This document shows, in pieces, positions 8,542 to 17,200 of a stretch of DNA of 64,000 nt. This DNA comes from Microlunatus kandeliicorticis (GTDB lineage: Bacteria > Actinomycetota > Actinomycetes > Propionibacteriales > Propionibacteriaceae). The stretch spans positions 434,001-498,000 of the forward strand of contig NZ_JACGWT010000004.1 of NCBI RefSeq assembly GCF_014137855.1. The letters are read 5' to 3'. Both the position numbers and the translations under genes were made by a program. Each line of letters begins with the position of its first letter. The first letter of the stretch is position 1. The notes under the pieces were generated by a model. That model made no database searches and was not told where the DNA came from. It worked only from the letters and a program-made list of their open reading frames with translations.

Positions 8542-9378
8542 TCAGTCCTCCGCGGTGACGGCCAGGTTGCCGCCGCGGTGCTCGACGAGCTGGCGGGCGC
8601 TGGCCCGGTGCTCCATCCAGGCGGCGTCGGCCGCCCCGACGATGCCGGCGTTGTTGATCAGCTCGGCGACCTTGAACGGGGTGCGCGGCGACAGGTACTG
8701 GACCCACTTCTCCGGGTTCTTGCTGATCCCGCCGCCGAGGATGAAGAGCTTGGGCCAGACCAGGTTCTCCAGCGTCTTGAGGTAGCGGTCGGCGCGGGCG
8801 CCCCACTCCTTCCAGCTGATCCCGTCGCGTTCGCGGGCGGACGCGGCGGCGCCCTTCTCGGCGTCCTTGCCGTCGAGCTCGAGGTGGCCGAGCTCGGAGT
8901 TGGCCACCAGCTCGCCGTTGTTGATCATCGCGATACCGATCCCGGTGCCGAAGGTGACCACCACCACGACGCCCTGCACGCCGCGCCCGGCGCCGTAGTG
9001 CGCCTCGGCCAGCCCGGCGGCGTCGGCGTCGTTGAGATAGACCGACGGACCCCGGAGCCGGGTGCCGACCCGGTCGGCCAGCGAGGTGCCGATCCAGGAC
9101 TTGTCGAGGTTGGCCGCGGTGCGGGTGACACCGTCGAGCACGACGCCCGGGTAGGCGACGCCGGTCGGACCGTCGAAGGCGAAGTGGTCGGCCACCTGGA
9201 CCACCACCTCGATCATGTTCTCCGGGGTGGCCGGCTGCGGGGTGTCGAGCCGGAACCGCTTGCCCACCAGGGATCCGGTGGTGAGGTCGACCAGGCCTCC
9301 CTTGGTCCCGGTGCCCCCGATGTCGATCCCCAACGCCAGGTTGGGGTTCTCCGACGCCTGCTGATCCGCGCTCGTCAC
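8542..9378 (-). CDS. ppgK: Polyphosphate glucokinase
   Basis: This is a ROK-type sugar kinase that phosphorylates glucose with polyphosphate (or ATP) to glucose 6-phosphate, feeding central metabolism. The 278-residue product carries an N-terminal phosphate loop LGIDIGGTGTKGG (residues 16-28), a second phosphate motif TFGTGIGIA, then GHLELDGKDAE, which fits actinobacterial PpgK rather than ATP-only glucokinases. The start is a GTG at 9378; the longer reading frame upstream is a low-complexity shadow. It sits between helY and a lipid kinase gene, 34 bases downstream of the latter, and is probably co-transcribed with it. This insertion within the tatC-helY interval is not part of the usual cluster. 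Confidence 0.93.
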   Translation of the reverse strand: MTSADQQASENPNLALGIDIGGTGTKGGLVDLTTGSLVGKRFRLDTPQPATPENMIEVVVQVADHFAFDGPTGVAYPGVVLDGVTRTAANLDKSWIGTSLADRVGTRLRGPSVYLNDADAAGLAEAHYGAGRGVQGVVVVVTFGTGIGIAMINNGELVANSELGHLELDGKDAEKGAAASARERDGISWKEWGARADRYLKTLENLVWPKLFILGGGISKNPEKWVQYLSPRTPFKVAELINNAGIVGAADAAWMEHRASARQLVEHRGGNLAVTAED

Positions 9379-9412
9379 GCCCGCATCGTAGTGGCCTGGA
9401 CGGAGTGGCCGC

Positions 9413-10333
9413 TCAGCTCGGGACCAGCACCTCGACCGCACGCGGCACCGAGGTGACCAGCAACGGCGGGTCGCCGATCCGCTCGCCGTCACCGTAGCCG
9501 AGCAGATCGTCCCCGTCGACGCGGACCTCGCGGGCCCGGAACCGCTCGACGCACCGCGCGGTGACGAACGACCCGTCGTAGGTCTTCGGCAGCAGCCGGA
9601 GCAGGGTGAGCCGGCTGACCGGGTGGATGATCGTGACGTCGAGCAGCCCGTCGGTGGCGTCGGCGTCGGGGCACATCCGCACCCCGCCGCCGTAGGCCGC
9701 GGTGTTGCCGACCGCCACCAGCATCGCGTCGAGCTCGCGCGGCGTCCCGTCGACGGTGAGCCGGTAGTGCAGCGGGGTGAACCGCGCCAGCTCGACCAGC
9801 ACGGCCAGCGGATAGCGGAGGCCGCCGCGCGGCCACGGCAGGGCGTTGGCGCGGGCGTTCGCGTGGGCGTCGAACCCGGAGGCCACGATCGTGCTGACCC
9901 AGGTGGACCCGTGCGGGGTGGCGCTCTCCCCCACCCGGGCGAGGTCGATCAGCCGGCGCCGGTCGGCCACCACCGTGTCGGTGGCGGCGAACGCGTCGTC
10001 GGGGTCCATCCCCAGCCCGCGGCAGAGGTCGTTCCCGGTGCCGGCCGGGATCAGTCCGAGGGCCGGAGCGCGACCGGTGACGGCTCGGGCCCGGGCGCAG
10101 GCGTTGACGGCGAGGTGCATCATCCCGTCCCCGCCGAGGACGGCCAGCACGTCGGCGTCGCCGTGCGCGGCCTCCTCGAGCAGCCGTGCGGCGTGGTCGG
10201 ATCCCTCGCTGGTCAGCAGGGTGGGTTCCAGCCCACCGGCCCGCAGCCGGTGCTGCACCTCGGGCAGCACCTCGGCCGCCCGCCCCTTGCCCGCGGTGGG
10301 GTTGGCGATCAGGGCGACCGAGCGGCCGCTCAC
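9413..10333 (-). CDS. Diacylglycerol kinase-family lipid kinase
   Basis: The 306-residue enzyme belongs to the DAGK/YegS/sphingosine kinase family, which transfers phosphate from ATP to a membrane lipid. The N-terminus has IANPTAGKG, then the nucleotide-binding VLGGDGMMH (GGDG at 67-70) and the PAGTGNDLCRGLG signature. The C-terminal half holds the beta-sandwich lipid-site region (YGGGVRMCPDADATDG). It starts at GTG 10333, seven bases past tatC, so it is surely in the tat operon. A lipid kinase between tatC and helY is also, from memory, the arrangement in Streptomyces. The true lipid substrate (diacylglycerol, PIM precursor or other) cannot be read from sequence. Confidence 0.92.
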   Translation of the reverse strand: MSGRSVALIANPTAGKGRAAEVLPEVQHRLRAGGLEPTLLTSEGSDHAARLLEEAAHGDADVLAVLGGDGMMHLAVNACARARAVTGRAPALGLIPAGTGNDLCRGLGMDPDDAFAATDTVVADRRRLIDLARVGESATPHGSTWVSTIVASGFDAHANARANALPWPRGGLRYPLAVLVELARFTPLHYRLTVDGTPRELDAMLVAVGNTAAYGGGVRMCPDADATDGLLDVTIIHPVSRLTLLRLLPKTYDGSFVTARCVERFRAREVRVDGDDLLGYGDGERIGDPPLLVTSVPRAVEVLVPS

Positions 10334-10340
10334 CGTCGGG

Positions 10341-11384
10341 TCAGTTCTGCCGGTCGAGACCGAGGGCCTGCGCCATGGTCCGCGGCGCCGGGGTGTCGGC
10401 GGTACTGACGTCGCTGATCCCGTTGGCGCTGATCGTCACCTGGCTGGCCACCCGCGCCGGTTCGCTCGCGGTGGCCTGGGCGCGCGCGGCGTCCTCGGCC
10501 TCCAACGCGGCCAGGGCCTTGTCGTGGGCGATCCCGGAGTCGGCGTCGATCCCGCCGTTCCGCTTGCGCTTGCGCCGGTCGAAGATGTGCGCGAGCACCT
10601 CGGCCACGACCACCAGCACGGCGAGCGGCAGGGCGAGCATCAGCATGGTGATCGCGTCCGGCGACGGGGTGGCGATCGCCGCGAAGACGAAGACCCCGAA
10701 GATCAGGTACGAGCGGTACTTGCTGATCATCTTGGCGCTCAGCACGCCGGCCAGGTTGAGCAGCAGGATGAACAGCGGGATCTCGAAGGCGACCCCGAAG
10801 ACGAACATCAGCCGGGTCAGGAAGCTCAGAAAGTCGTTGATGCTCTGCAGGTTGGTAGCGCCCACGTTCGCCGGCGTGAACTTGAGCAGCGCCGCCATGC
10901 CGTTGGGCGTGACGTAGTAGCCGAGCGCGATGCCACCGAGGAACAGCGGCGTGGCACAGCCCACGACGATCCCGGTCCAGCGCTTCTCCTTGGCCAGCAG
11001 GCCCGGGACGATGAACGCCCAGACCTGGTAGAGCCAGACCGGGGCCGAGACCACCAGGCCGGCGAGCAGCGCGATCTTGAACGAGGTGAGGAACGGCGAG
11101 GTCAGACCGCTGAAGATCGGCTCGGCCTTGATGTCCGGGCGGCTCTCCTGCGCCAGCTCGACCGCTCGCTTGTAGGGCTCGAGCAGCAGGTTGAAGAGCT
11201 GATCGGCGAAGATGAGACACACGATCATCCCGACGATGATCGCGATGCTCGCGACGACCAGTCGGTAGCGCAGCTCGCGCAGGTGCTCGAACAGCGTCAT
11301 GTTGCCGTCGGGCGGCAGCGGTGGCGGCTTGAGCCAGGCGAAACTGGGTCGTCGCAACCGGAGCCGCGGCAGGGACAGAGCCAC
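10341..11384 (-). CDS. tatC: Twin-arginine translocase subunit TatC
   Basis: TatC is the polytopic membrane receptor that recognises twin-arginine signal peptides. The 347-residue protein has the N-terminal MTLFEHLRELRYRL signature on the cytoplasmic side and six predicted membrane spans, with the periplasmic FxxPF-type loop SGLTSPFLTSFK and the IATPSPDAITM segment near spans 5-6. After the last span, about 90 mostly polar Ala/Asp/Arg-rich residues form a cytoplasmic tail longer than in E. coli. It lies 40 bases downstream of tatA. A Tat-type substrate (the esterase at 27.2-28.5 kb) is encoded in the same window. Confidence 0.97.
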   Translation of the reverse strand: MALSLPRLRLRRPSFAWLKPPPLPPDGNMTLFEHLRELRYRLVVASIAIIVGMIVCLIFADQLFNLLLEPYKRAVELAQESRPDIKAEPIFSGLTSPFLTSFKIALLAGLVVSAPVWLYQVWAFIVPGLLAKEKRWTGIVVGCATPLFLGGIALGYYVTPNGMAALLKFTPANVGATNLQSINDFLSFLTRLMFVFGVAFEIPLFILLLNLAGVLSAKMISKYRSYLIFGVFVFAAIATPSPDAITMLMLALPLAVLVVVAEVLAHIFDRRKRKRNGGIDADSGIAHDKALAALEAEDAARAQATASEPARVASQVTISANGISDVSTADTPAPRTMAQALGLDRQN

Positions 11385-11424
11385 GGATCAGCCTCGAATC
11401 AGAAGCAGGACGAACGGCGTCGGG

Positions 11425-11907
11425 TCAGGAGTCGCGCTTGTCGGTCGACTGGACCGGGTTCACGAACTCGCCCTGCTGGTTCTGCTGCGGCTGCTGGTAC
11501 TGACCCTGGAACTGCTGCTGCGGGGCCTGCTGGAACTGGCCCTGCTGCTGCGGCTGCTGGTAGTCGCCCTGCGGCGCCTGGCCGTTGACCTGCTGCGGCT
11601 GCTGGAACTGGCCCTGCTGCGGGTACTGCCCCTGCTGCTGACCCTGGAACTGCTGGGGCTGCTGCTGGTTCGGGTCGTACTGCTGCTGCTGCGGGTAGCC
11701 GTTCTGCTGCGGCTGACCGGTGCTGATCGCCGTGCCGTTGGCGGTCTCGTCGGTGCTCTTGCCGCCGCGGAGGTCCTTGGTCTCCTCCTTGAACTCCCGC
11801 AGCGCACGTCCGGTGCTCTTGCCCAGGCCGGCGAGACGGGACCCGCCGAACAACACCAGCACGATGATCAGAACGATCAACAGATGCTGCCAACTCAGCG
11901 CGCCCAT
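11425..11907 (-). CDS. tatA: Twin-arginine translocase subunit TatA with a long Gln-rich tail
   Basis: The first 55 residues are an ordinary TatA: short N-terminus, one membrane span (residues 7-22), the LFGGSRL hinge and an amphipathic helix ending RALREFKEE. The remaining ~100 residues are nothing like a usual TatA tail. They are built from short Gln/Pro/Gly/aromatic units (QGQYPQQ, GQFQQPQQ, QGQYQQPQQ) with about 46 glutamines. This is a prion-like low-complexity sequence that would lie in the cytoplasm. Total length is 160 residues against about 80-100 in most actinobacteria. The start ATG 11907 lies 13 bases inside the upstream membrane-protein gene, so translation is probably coupled. 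No separate TatB is visible in the window. Confidence 0.95.
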   Translation of the reverse strand: MGALSWQHLLIVLIIVLVLFGGSRLAGLGKSTGRALREFKEETKDLRGGKSTDETANGTAISTGQPQQNGYPQQQQYDPNQQQPQQFQGQQQGQYPQQGQFQQPQQVNGQAPQGDYQQPQQQGQFQQAPQQQFQGQYQQPQQNQQGEFVNPVQSTDKRDS

Positions 11908-12125
11908 GAATCCTCATCTCCTCCGACGGTTCCGCTCCGAACGTCTCGAGTGTACGCGGGGATCCTGACCTGTCCGGCCAGCTCGCCGAGCTGTTCCGCG
12001 CGTCTACCGAGCACCTTGAGCTCGGAGAGGACGTCGGCTCCCTTGTGCACCAACCACACGGCGTAGCCGACCAGCATCACCAGCCCGAGGAACGCGATGA
12101 CGGCCATCACGATCGCCCAGATCAC
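11895..12125 (-). CDS. Small single-span membrane protein upstream of tatA
   Basis: The product is 76 residues, with a hydrophobic span at residues 3-25 (AIVMAVIAFLGLVMLVGYAV) followed by a polar helical segment (GADVLSELKVLGRRAEQLGELAG). This layout, one N-terminal anchor plus an amphipathic/coiled cytoplasmic part, is superficially Tat-like but lacks the Phe-Gly hinge. The gene overlaps tatA by 13 bases and lies 108 bases after pafC. Its position and coupling to tatA suggest a role with the Tat translocon or the membrane, but I do not recognise the family. A non-coding reading is unlikely given the clean span and the overlap. Confidence 0.65.
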   Translation of the reverse strand: MIWAIVMAVIAFLGLVMLVGYAVWLVHKGADVLSELKVLGRRAEQLGELAGQVRIPAYTRDVRSGTVGGDEDSWAR

Positions 12126-12233
12126 ACCCTCACCCTAACCTTCGGAACCGACGCCGTGGCAGTTCGTCCGTCGCGAGCCCGCTCAGGGTGCCCCCAGGTG
12201 CGGACGGCTGCGTCGGTCGACGGCGGGCTGGGC

Positions 12234-13271
12234 TCACCGGTCGACGGTGTCCAGTCCGGCGAGCGCGGCGTACTGGTCGAGCGCCTCCCGGGCCGCCTCG
12301 GCGGCCGAGTCGCCCGCCCCGGACGGTGCCAGCAACCGCGCCCCGCCCCCGAGCCGGAGCAGCAGGTCACGGAGCCAGGCGGGGTCGCTCACCCGGAGGC
12401 TGACCTTTAGCGCACCGGTCTCCCCCGCGGGTCCCTCGGCCGGGGTGACCGACTCCATCGGGTAGTACTCCGCCACCCAGGCGGCGCTCGGGTCGAGCGC
12501 GAGGGTGACCAGATCGGCGTCGCGGAGCGCGGTGAACCAGCCCGCGGACAGGTCCGGCAGCTCGACGTCGTGCTCGGCGACCGGGATGTCGAGCAGCTCA
12601 GCGGCGGCGATCCGGTCGAGTCGGAAGCTCCGCAGCCCGCCGGCCAGGTAGCACCAGGCGTCGAGGTAGCCGTAGCCGTCGGCGACGAACACCCGCAGCG
12701 GGTCGACGTCGCGGCGGGTGGTCTCGGCGCGCGAGGCCACGTCGTAGACGAGGTGCAGCCGGCGGTGCTCGCGGAGTGCCTGGTTGACCGTGGCCTGGAC
12801 GTCCTCGGCCGCGGCGGCGACGTTGACGTCGGCCTGGTCGGCCGCCCGCGCCCGGTCGCCGGCCACCGCCTCGAGCTTGGCCAGCGCCCGGTCGACGGCC
12901 TGCCGCTCGCCCTTGCCGGTGACCTCGCGGACCGTCCGCAGCGCCAGCACCAGGGCCAGCGCCTCGTCCGCGGTCAGCCGGAGCGGCCGGGTCAGGTAGT
13001 CGGCGTTCGTCAGGTGGATGACGCCCTCGCCGTCGACCGCGTCCATGTCGATCTCGATCAGGTCACCCGGCGAGAGACCCGGCAGCCCGCACATCCACAA
13101 CACGTTGAGGTCCTCGCGGAGCCGCTGCGGGGTCACCCCGAACGACTCGGCCGCCTCGGTCAGCGTGACCCCGTCGTGCTCGCGCAGATAGGGCACCAGG
13201 GTGAGCAGCCGGCGCACCTGGTCCTGCGCGGTGCTCCCGCCACCGGCCGGCTCGGCGCGGGCCGGGCTCAT
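12234..13271 (-). CDS. pafC: WYL-domain transcriptional regulator PafC
   Basis: PafC pairs with PafB as a transcription activator of DNA-damage genes in mycobacteria, probably sensing single-stranded DNA through its WYL domain. The 345-residue protein has an N-terminal winged-helix region (LTEAAESFGVTPQRLREDLNVLW, residues ~35-60), a middle WYL domain (VFVADGYGYLDAWCYLAG and FRLDRI) and a C-terminal WCX dimer region. It overlaps pafB by four bases (GTGA/ATGA type), so the two are made together. The small membrane-protein gene follows 108 bases downstream, then tatA and tatC. Confidence 0.94.
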   Translation of the reverse strand: MSPARAEPAGGGSTAQDQVRRLLTLVPYLREHDGVTLTEAAESFGVTPQRLREDLNVLWMCGLPGLSPGDLIEIDMDAVDGEGVIHLTNADYLTRPLRLTADEALALVLALRTVREVTGKGERQAVDRALAKLEAVAGDRARAADQADVNVAAAAEDVQATVNQALREHRRLHLVYDVASRAETTRRDVDPLRVFVADGYGYLDAWCYLAGGLRSFRLDRIAAAELLDIPVAEHDVELPDLSAGWFTALRDADLVTLALDPSAAWVAEYYPMESVTPAEGPAGETGALKVSLRVSDPAWLRDLLLRLGGGARLLAPSGAGDSAAEAAREALDQYAALAGLDTVDR

Positions 13272-14347
13272 CGGGTCGCCCCGGCGGGGACGCTCATCGG
13301 GTCGGGCGCCGCGTCCGTCCCGCCGGCTCGGCCGGTCACCCCGGCCGTGGCCGCGGCACCGGCGTCCGGACCGGCACTGTGGGTGGCCGCGACCGCCCGC
13401 AGTCGTGCGACCACCGCGTCGCGGAGCTCGGCGGGCGCGACCACGACGACGTCGGCGGCGTACCGGGCGACGTCCTCGGCCAGCGTGTGCAGGTCGGCGT
13501 AGCCGACCGAGACCAGGTCGAAGCCCTCGGGGACCGGGAAGTGCGGACCGTCGGCGCTCGAGGGCGTCGCCGGCTCGCCACCGCGGCGCAGCGTCGGGAC
13601 CTTGCCGGCCCGGAGCGCGAGCAGTGCCCGCGCCGTCGGCTCGTCCGGACGGAGCGCGCGGGCCAGCGCGCGGAGGTCGAGGTCGTCGGGGACGGCGAAC
13701 GCGCCCGGCTTCGAGACGGCCCGGGGCACGTCGCGCATCCGGGACAGCCGGAACATCCGGGTGGCGTCACGGTCGGTGTCGTGACCGACGACGTACCAGT
13801 GCCCGTGGAACGAGGTGATCCCCCACGGCTCGAGGGTGCGGGTCTCGCCGCTGCGATAGGTGAAGCTGACCCGCTCCCGGTCGAGCACGGCCCGCCAGAG
13901 CGGCTCGAAGGCGGGCTCGTTGGCGGCCAGCGACGGTTCGAGCCCGGCCAGCTGGCCGGTGTCCGGCTCGACCCCCGCGGCGCGGAGCTTGGCCAGCGCC
14001 GACCGGGTCGAGGAGGCCAGGCTCACGTGCTGCCAGGCGCGGGCCGCCACGCCGACCACGGCCGCCTCCTCGGCGTCGAGCTCGATCGGCGGCAGCTCGA
14101 AGGCCGACCGCTCGATCCGGTAGCCCTGCTCGTCGTCGAAGTAGGCGTCCCAGGTGCCGACCTGGACGTCGATGCCGAGCCGGCGCAGCTCGTCCTTGTC
14201 GCGCTCGAAGGTCCGCTCGAAGGCGGCGTCGCTGAGGCCGTGGTAGCCCTCGACGATCTCGCGGATCCGGCTCTTCGGGAGGTACTGACGCGTGACCAGC
14301 AGACAGATCGTCAGGTTGAGGATCCGCTCGGTCTTCCGGGGCGCCAT
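13268..14347 (-). CDS. pafB: WYL-domain transcriptional regulator PafB
   Basis: PafB forms a heterodimer with PafC to activate the RecA/LexA-independent DNA-damage response in mycobacteria. I place the start at ATG 14347 because GGAG lies six bases before it and the protein then begins MAPRKTERILNL, the usual N-terminus. The longer frame would start at 14395 without a good site. The 359-residue product has an N-terminal DNA-binding region (residues ~1-75), a WYL domain (WGITSFHGHWYVVGHD, then RMFRLSRM) and a C-terminal WCX domain with a Gly/Ala-rich tail. A methyltransferase gene diverges 73 bases upstream. pafA is about 5 kb away, separated by unrelated genes. Confidence 0.94.
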   Translation of the reverse strand: MAPRKTERILNLTICLLVTRQYLPKSRIREIVEGYHGLSDAAFERTFERDKDELRRLGIDVQVGTWDAYFDDEQGYRIERSAFELPPIELDAEEAAVVGVAARAWQHVSLASSTRSALAKLRAAGVEPDTGQLAGLEPSLAANEPAFEPLWRAVLDRERVSFTYRSGETRTLEPWGITSFHGHWYVVGHDTDRDATRMFRLSRMRDVPRAVSKPGAFAVPDDLDLRALARALRPDEPTARALLALRAGKVPTLRRGGEPATPSSADGPHFPVPEGFDLVSVGYADLHTLAEDVARYAADVVVVAPAELRDAVVARLRAVAATHSAGPDAGAAATAGVTGRAGGTDAAPDPMSVPAGATR

Positions 14348-14420
14348 GAATGCTCCGAGGGGTGGTTTCGCCGGTGTGTTCGTATCGTCCGGCATCCTAC
14401 GAGGTCTGCAGAATAAGCGG

Positions 14421-15002
14421 GTGCTCGACTACGACCGGGAGGCCACGCGGTACGACGCCACCCGGGGTGGCGAGCCCCGCGCCGACGCTGCCGCAGCGGC
14501 GTACGCGGCCCTGCTCGCCGACGCCCCCGCCGGACCGGTACTCGACCTGGGCTGCGGCACCGGGCTGGTCACCCGGGCGCTGGCCCGCGCCACCGGCAGG
14601 ACCGTGCTCGGCCTGGACGCCTCGGCCGGGATGCTCGGGCTCGCCGCCGCGCGGCTGCCGGGCCGGGTGCTCCGCGGCGACGGCGCGCGGCTCCCGGCGC
14701 GTGACGGGTCGCTGGCCGCGGTGACGGCGGTCTGGCTGCTGCACCTGCTGCCGGCTCCGACGGTGGCCGCGGTCGTCGCGGAGGCCGCCCGGGTGCTGGC
14801 GCCGGGCGGGCTGCTGGTCACCACGGTCGACAAGAACGGCCGCGGCGACGGCACCGACGCCGAGCCGGTGCTCACGGGACTGGCCGCCGAGTCCGGTCTG
14901 CGTCCGCACACCGGGACCCGCTTCGTCGGCGTCGGCCAGGCGGCGCTCCCCGGACGCCGGCCGGCCGACCCGGTCTATCGGGTGCAGGCGTTCCGTGCCT
15001 GA
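14421..15002 (+). CDS. Class I SAM-dependent methyltransferase
   Basis: The 193-residue protein starts at GTG 14421 (VLDYDREATRYD), typical of the UbiE/Methyltransf_11 group. The SAM-binding motif I is VLDLGCGTGLVTRAL, motif II is around VLGLDASAGML, and the PGGLLVTTVDK stretch closes the core fold. The substrate is unknown. Its end overlaps the gluQ start by eight bases, so the two are translationally linked. That could point to an RNA-linked role, but this is inference. It is the first gene of a plus-strand group placed between pafB and pafA. Confidence 0.85.
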   Translation: MLDYDREATRYDATRGGEPRADAAAAAYAALLADAPAGPVLDLGCGTGLVTRALARATGRTVLGLDASAGMLGLAAARLPGRVLRGDGARLPARDGSLAAVTAVWLLHLLPAPTVAAVVAEAARVLAPGGLLVTTVDKNGRGDGTDAEPVLTGLAAESGLRPHTGTRFVGVGQAALPGRRPADPVYRVQAFRA

Positions 15003-15960
15003 CGACAGGGCGGATCCGGACGAGAGGGCTGACCCGGACGACACTGCGGGCCGAGCCTCCGGCGCGGGCCGCTACGCCCCGTCACCGAGCAGCGACCTGC
15101 ACCTGGGCAACCTGCGGACCGCGCTGCTGGCCTGGCTGTTCGCCCGCACCACCGGGCGAGCGTTGCTGCTCCGGATCGACGACCTCGACGCCGGCCGGAG
15201 CCGCCCGGAGGCCGAGCGGCGCCAGCGCGCCGACCTCGCCGCGCTCGGGCTGACCTTCGACCCGCCGCTGCTGCACCAGTCCCGTCGGGCCGACCGGTAC
15301 GCGGCCGCGCTCGACCGGCTGGTGCGCGCCGGCCACACCTTCCCGTGCTTCTGCACCCGGCGGGAGATCGCCGAGGCCGCCTCGGCGCCGCACGGCAGCC
15401 CCGGCCTCTACCCGGGCACCTGCCGCGACCTGACCCCGGCCGAGCGGGCCGAGCGCCGGGCCGCCCTGCCACCCGGGCGGGAGCCGGCGCTCCGGCTGCG
15501 CGCCGACCGGGTCACGGCCACGGTCACCGACCTGCTCCGCGGCGAGCTGACCGGCGTCGTCGACGACCTGGTGCTCCGGCGCAACGACGGCGGCCACGCC
15601 TACCACCTGGCCACCGTGGTCGACGACGTCGAGACCGGCGTCGACCAGGTGGTCCGCGGCGACGACCTGCTCGACTCCGCGTTCGGGCAGGCCCACCTCA
15701 CCCGGTTGCTCGGCGCGACCGCGCCGACCTACGCCCACGTGCCGCTGGCGGTGAACGCGGACGGCCGCCGGCTGGCCAAGCGCGACGGCGCGGTGACCGT
15801 GGCCGACCTCGCGGAGCAGGGCGTGACGGCCGACCGCGTGCTGAGCCGGCTCGCCGGCTCGCTCGGGCTGGCCGCCGAGGACGAACCGGTCGACCTCGCG
15901 GTGCTGTCGGACCGGTTCGACCCGGCCCGGTTGCCGCGCACGCCGTGGGTGGTGCGGTGA
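14995..15960 (+). CDS. gluQ: Glutamyl-Q tRNA(Asp) synthetase
   Basis: This truncated glutamyl-tRNA synthetase paralogue (YadB/GluQ-RS) attaches glutamate to queuosine in tRNA-Asp rather than to the tRNA end. The 321-residue length, with no anticodon-binding domain, fits. Seen: RYAPSPSSDLHLGNL with the HIGH-like HLGN (36-39), Glu-binding region LLRIDDLDAGRS, a Cys-x-Cys...Cys zinc-type cluster (PCFCTRRE then YPGTCRD), and a KMSKS-like LAKRDG near residue 262. The N-terminal ~20 residues are an unusual Asp-rich extension. It starts at GTG 14995 inside the methyltransferase gene. The queuosine pathway genes are not in the window. Confidence 0.92.
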   Translation: MPDDRADPDERADPDDTAGRASGAGRYAPSPSSDLHLGNLRTALLAWLFARTTGRALLLRIDDLDAGRSRPEAERRQRADLAALGLTFDPPLLHQSRRADRYAAALDRLVRAGHTFPCFCTRREIAEAASAPHGSPGLYPGTCRDLTPAERAERRAALPPGREPALRLRADRVTATVTDLLRGELTGVVDDLVLRRNDGGHAYHLATVVDDVETGVDQVVRGDDLLDSAFGQAHLTRLLGATAPTYAHVPLAVNADGRRLAKRDGAVTVADLAEQGVTADRVLSRLAGSLGLAAEDEPVDLAVLSDRFDPARLPRTPWVVR

Positions 15961-16063
15961 TGCCGATCGACGTCCGGGTCGGCGAGGATGGCCGGGTGTC
16001 CCCCACCGCCACGTCGCGTACGCGGCCGCCGCAGAGCCCGCGCGACGGGGATCGGACGCAGCG

Positions 16064-17200
16064 GTGATCGTCTGGGCCGACGGCGTGGTCCGCGCGCTCG
16101 GCCCGGCGTGGGCCGGGGCGCAGGAGCTGACCGCCGAGCGTGACGACGGCAGCAGCTGTCGGGCGCTCGCCTACACCGCTCTGGTCCCGGCGCCGGCGGT
16201 CGGCGACCGGGTGCTGCTCAACGTCGCCGCCCTCGAGCGCGGGCTGGGCACCGGCGGGTACGCGCTGGTCGTCGCGGTGCTGGACGCCGAGGGACGGCCG
16301 ACCGGCCAGCCGGAGCCACCGGCCGGCCACCTGGTCAAGGCGCGCTACCTGCCGCAGCAGGTGATGCTGACCGGCGCCGATGAGCAGGGCTCGCGCTGGC
16401 ACGAGGCGCTGGCTGAGGCCGACGACCTCGCCGGGCTGCCCGTGGTGCTGGCCGACCTGCACTCGGCGCTCCCGGCGGTGCTGGCCGCGATCCGGCACGA
16501 CCGGCCCGGGCTGCGGGTGGTGTACCTGATGAGCGACCACGGCGCGCTGCCGCTGGCCTTCAGCCGAACCGTCGCCAGGCTGGTCGAGGCCGGCTGGCTG
16601 GCCGGCACGGTGACCGCCGGGCAGGCGTTCGGCGGCCACCTCGAAGCGGTGACCGTCCACTCCGGACTGCTCGCCGCCCGGATCGCGCTCGGCGCCGACC
16701 TGGTGGTGCTCAGCCAGGGTCCGGGCAACCTCGGCACCGGCACCCGGTGGGGCTTCTCCGGGGTCGCGGTCGGCGAGGCGGTCAACGCGGTCGGGACCCT
16801 GGGCGGCCGTCCGGTCGGCGCGCTTCGGATCTCCGGCGCCGACGCCCGCCCGCGGCACCGCGGCGTCTCCCACCACAGCCTGACCGCCTACGGGCGGGTG
16901 GCCCTGCTCGCCGCCGACCTGGCCGTCCCGGAGCTCCCGGGTCCGCTGGCGGAGCTGACCGACGGCGTCGAGACGCTGGCCGACCGGCACCGGCTGCACC
17001 GGGTCGACCTCGACGGGCTCGACGCCGCGCTCCGCGCCACCCCGGTGCGGCTGTCGACCATGGGCCGCGGGCTGGACGAGGACCCGGCCTACTTCCTCGG
17101 GTCCGCGGCGGCCGGGCGGCTCGCCGTCCGGCTGCTCGACCAGCCGGGGTCACCGCAGGCTCCCGCGGCCGGACGGCCCACGATGGACCCACGACGCTGA
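16064..17200 (+). CDS. DUF3866 family protein
   Basis: The 378-residue protein begins at GTG 16064 (MIVWADGVVRALG) and matches the DUF3866 family as I know it. It has an N-terminal small beta domain (residues ~1-80), then a Gly-rich alpha/beta region with VYLMSDHGALPLAFS, LSQGPGNLGTGTRWGFSG and the His-rich RHRGVSHHSLTAYG, residues that look like an active or metal site. Its function is not known. It follows gluQ by 103 bases without a visible gene between. Its last codons overlap the beginning of the next sulfotransferase gene, and an indel may lie there (see that entry). Confidence 0.8.
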   Translation: MIVWADGVVRALGPAWAGAQELTAERDDGSSCRALAYTALVPAPAVGDRVLLNVAALERGLGTGGYALVVAVLDAEGRPTGQPEPPAGHLVKARYLPQQVMLTGADEQGSRWHEALAEADDLAGLPVVLADLHSALPAVLAAIRHDRPGLRVVYLMSDHGALPLAFSRTVARLVEAGWLAGTVTAGQAFGGHLEAVTVHSGLLAARIALGADLVVLSQGPGNLGTGTRWGFSGVAVGEAVNAVGTLGGRPVGALRISGADARPRHRGVSHHSLTAYGRVALLAADLAVPELPGPLAELTDGVETLADRHRLHRVDLDGLDAALRATPVRLSTMGRGLDEDPAYFLGSAAAGRLAVRLLDQPGSPQAPAAGRPTMDPRR

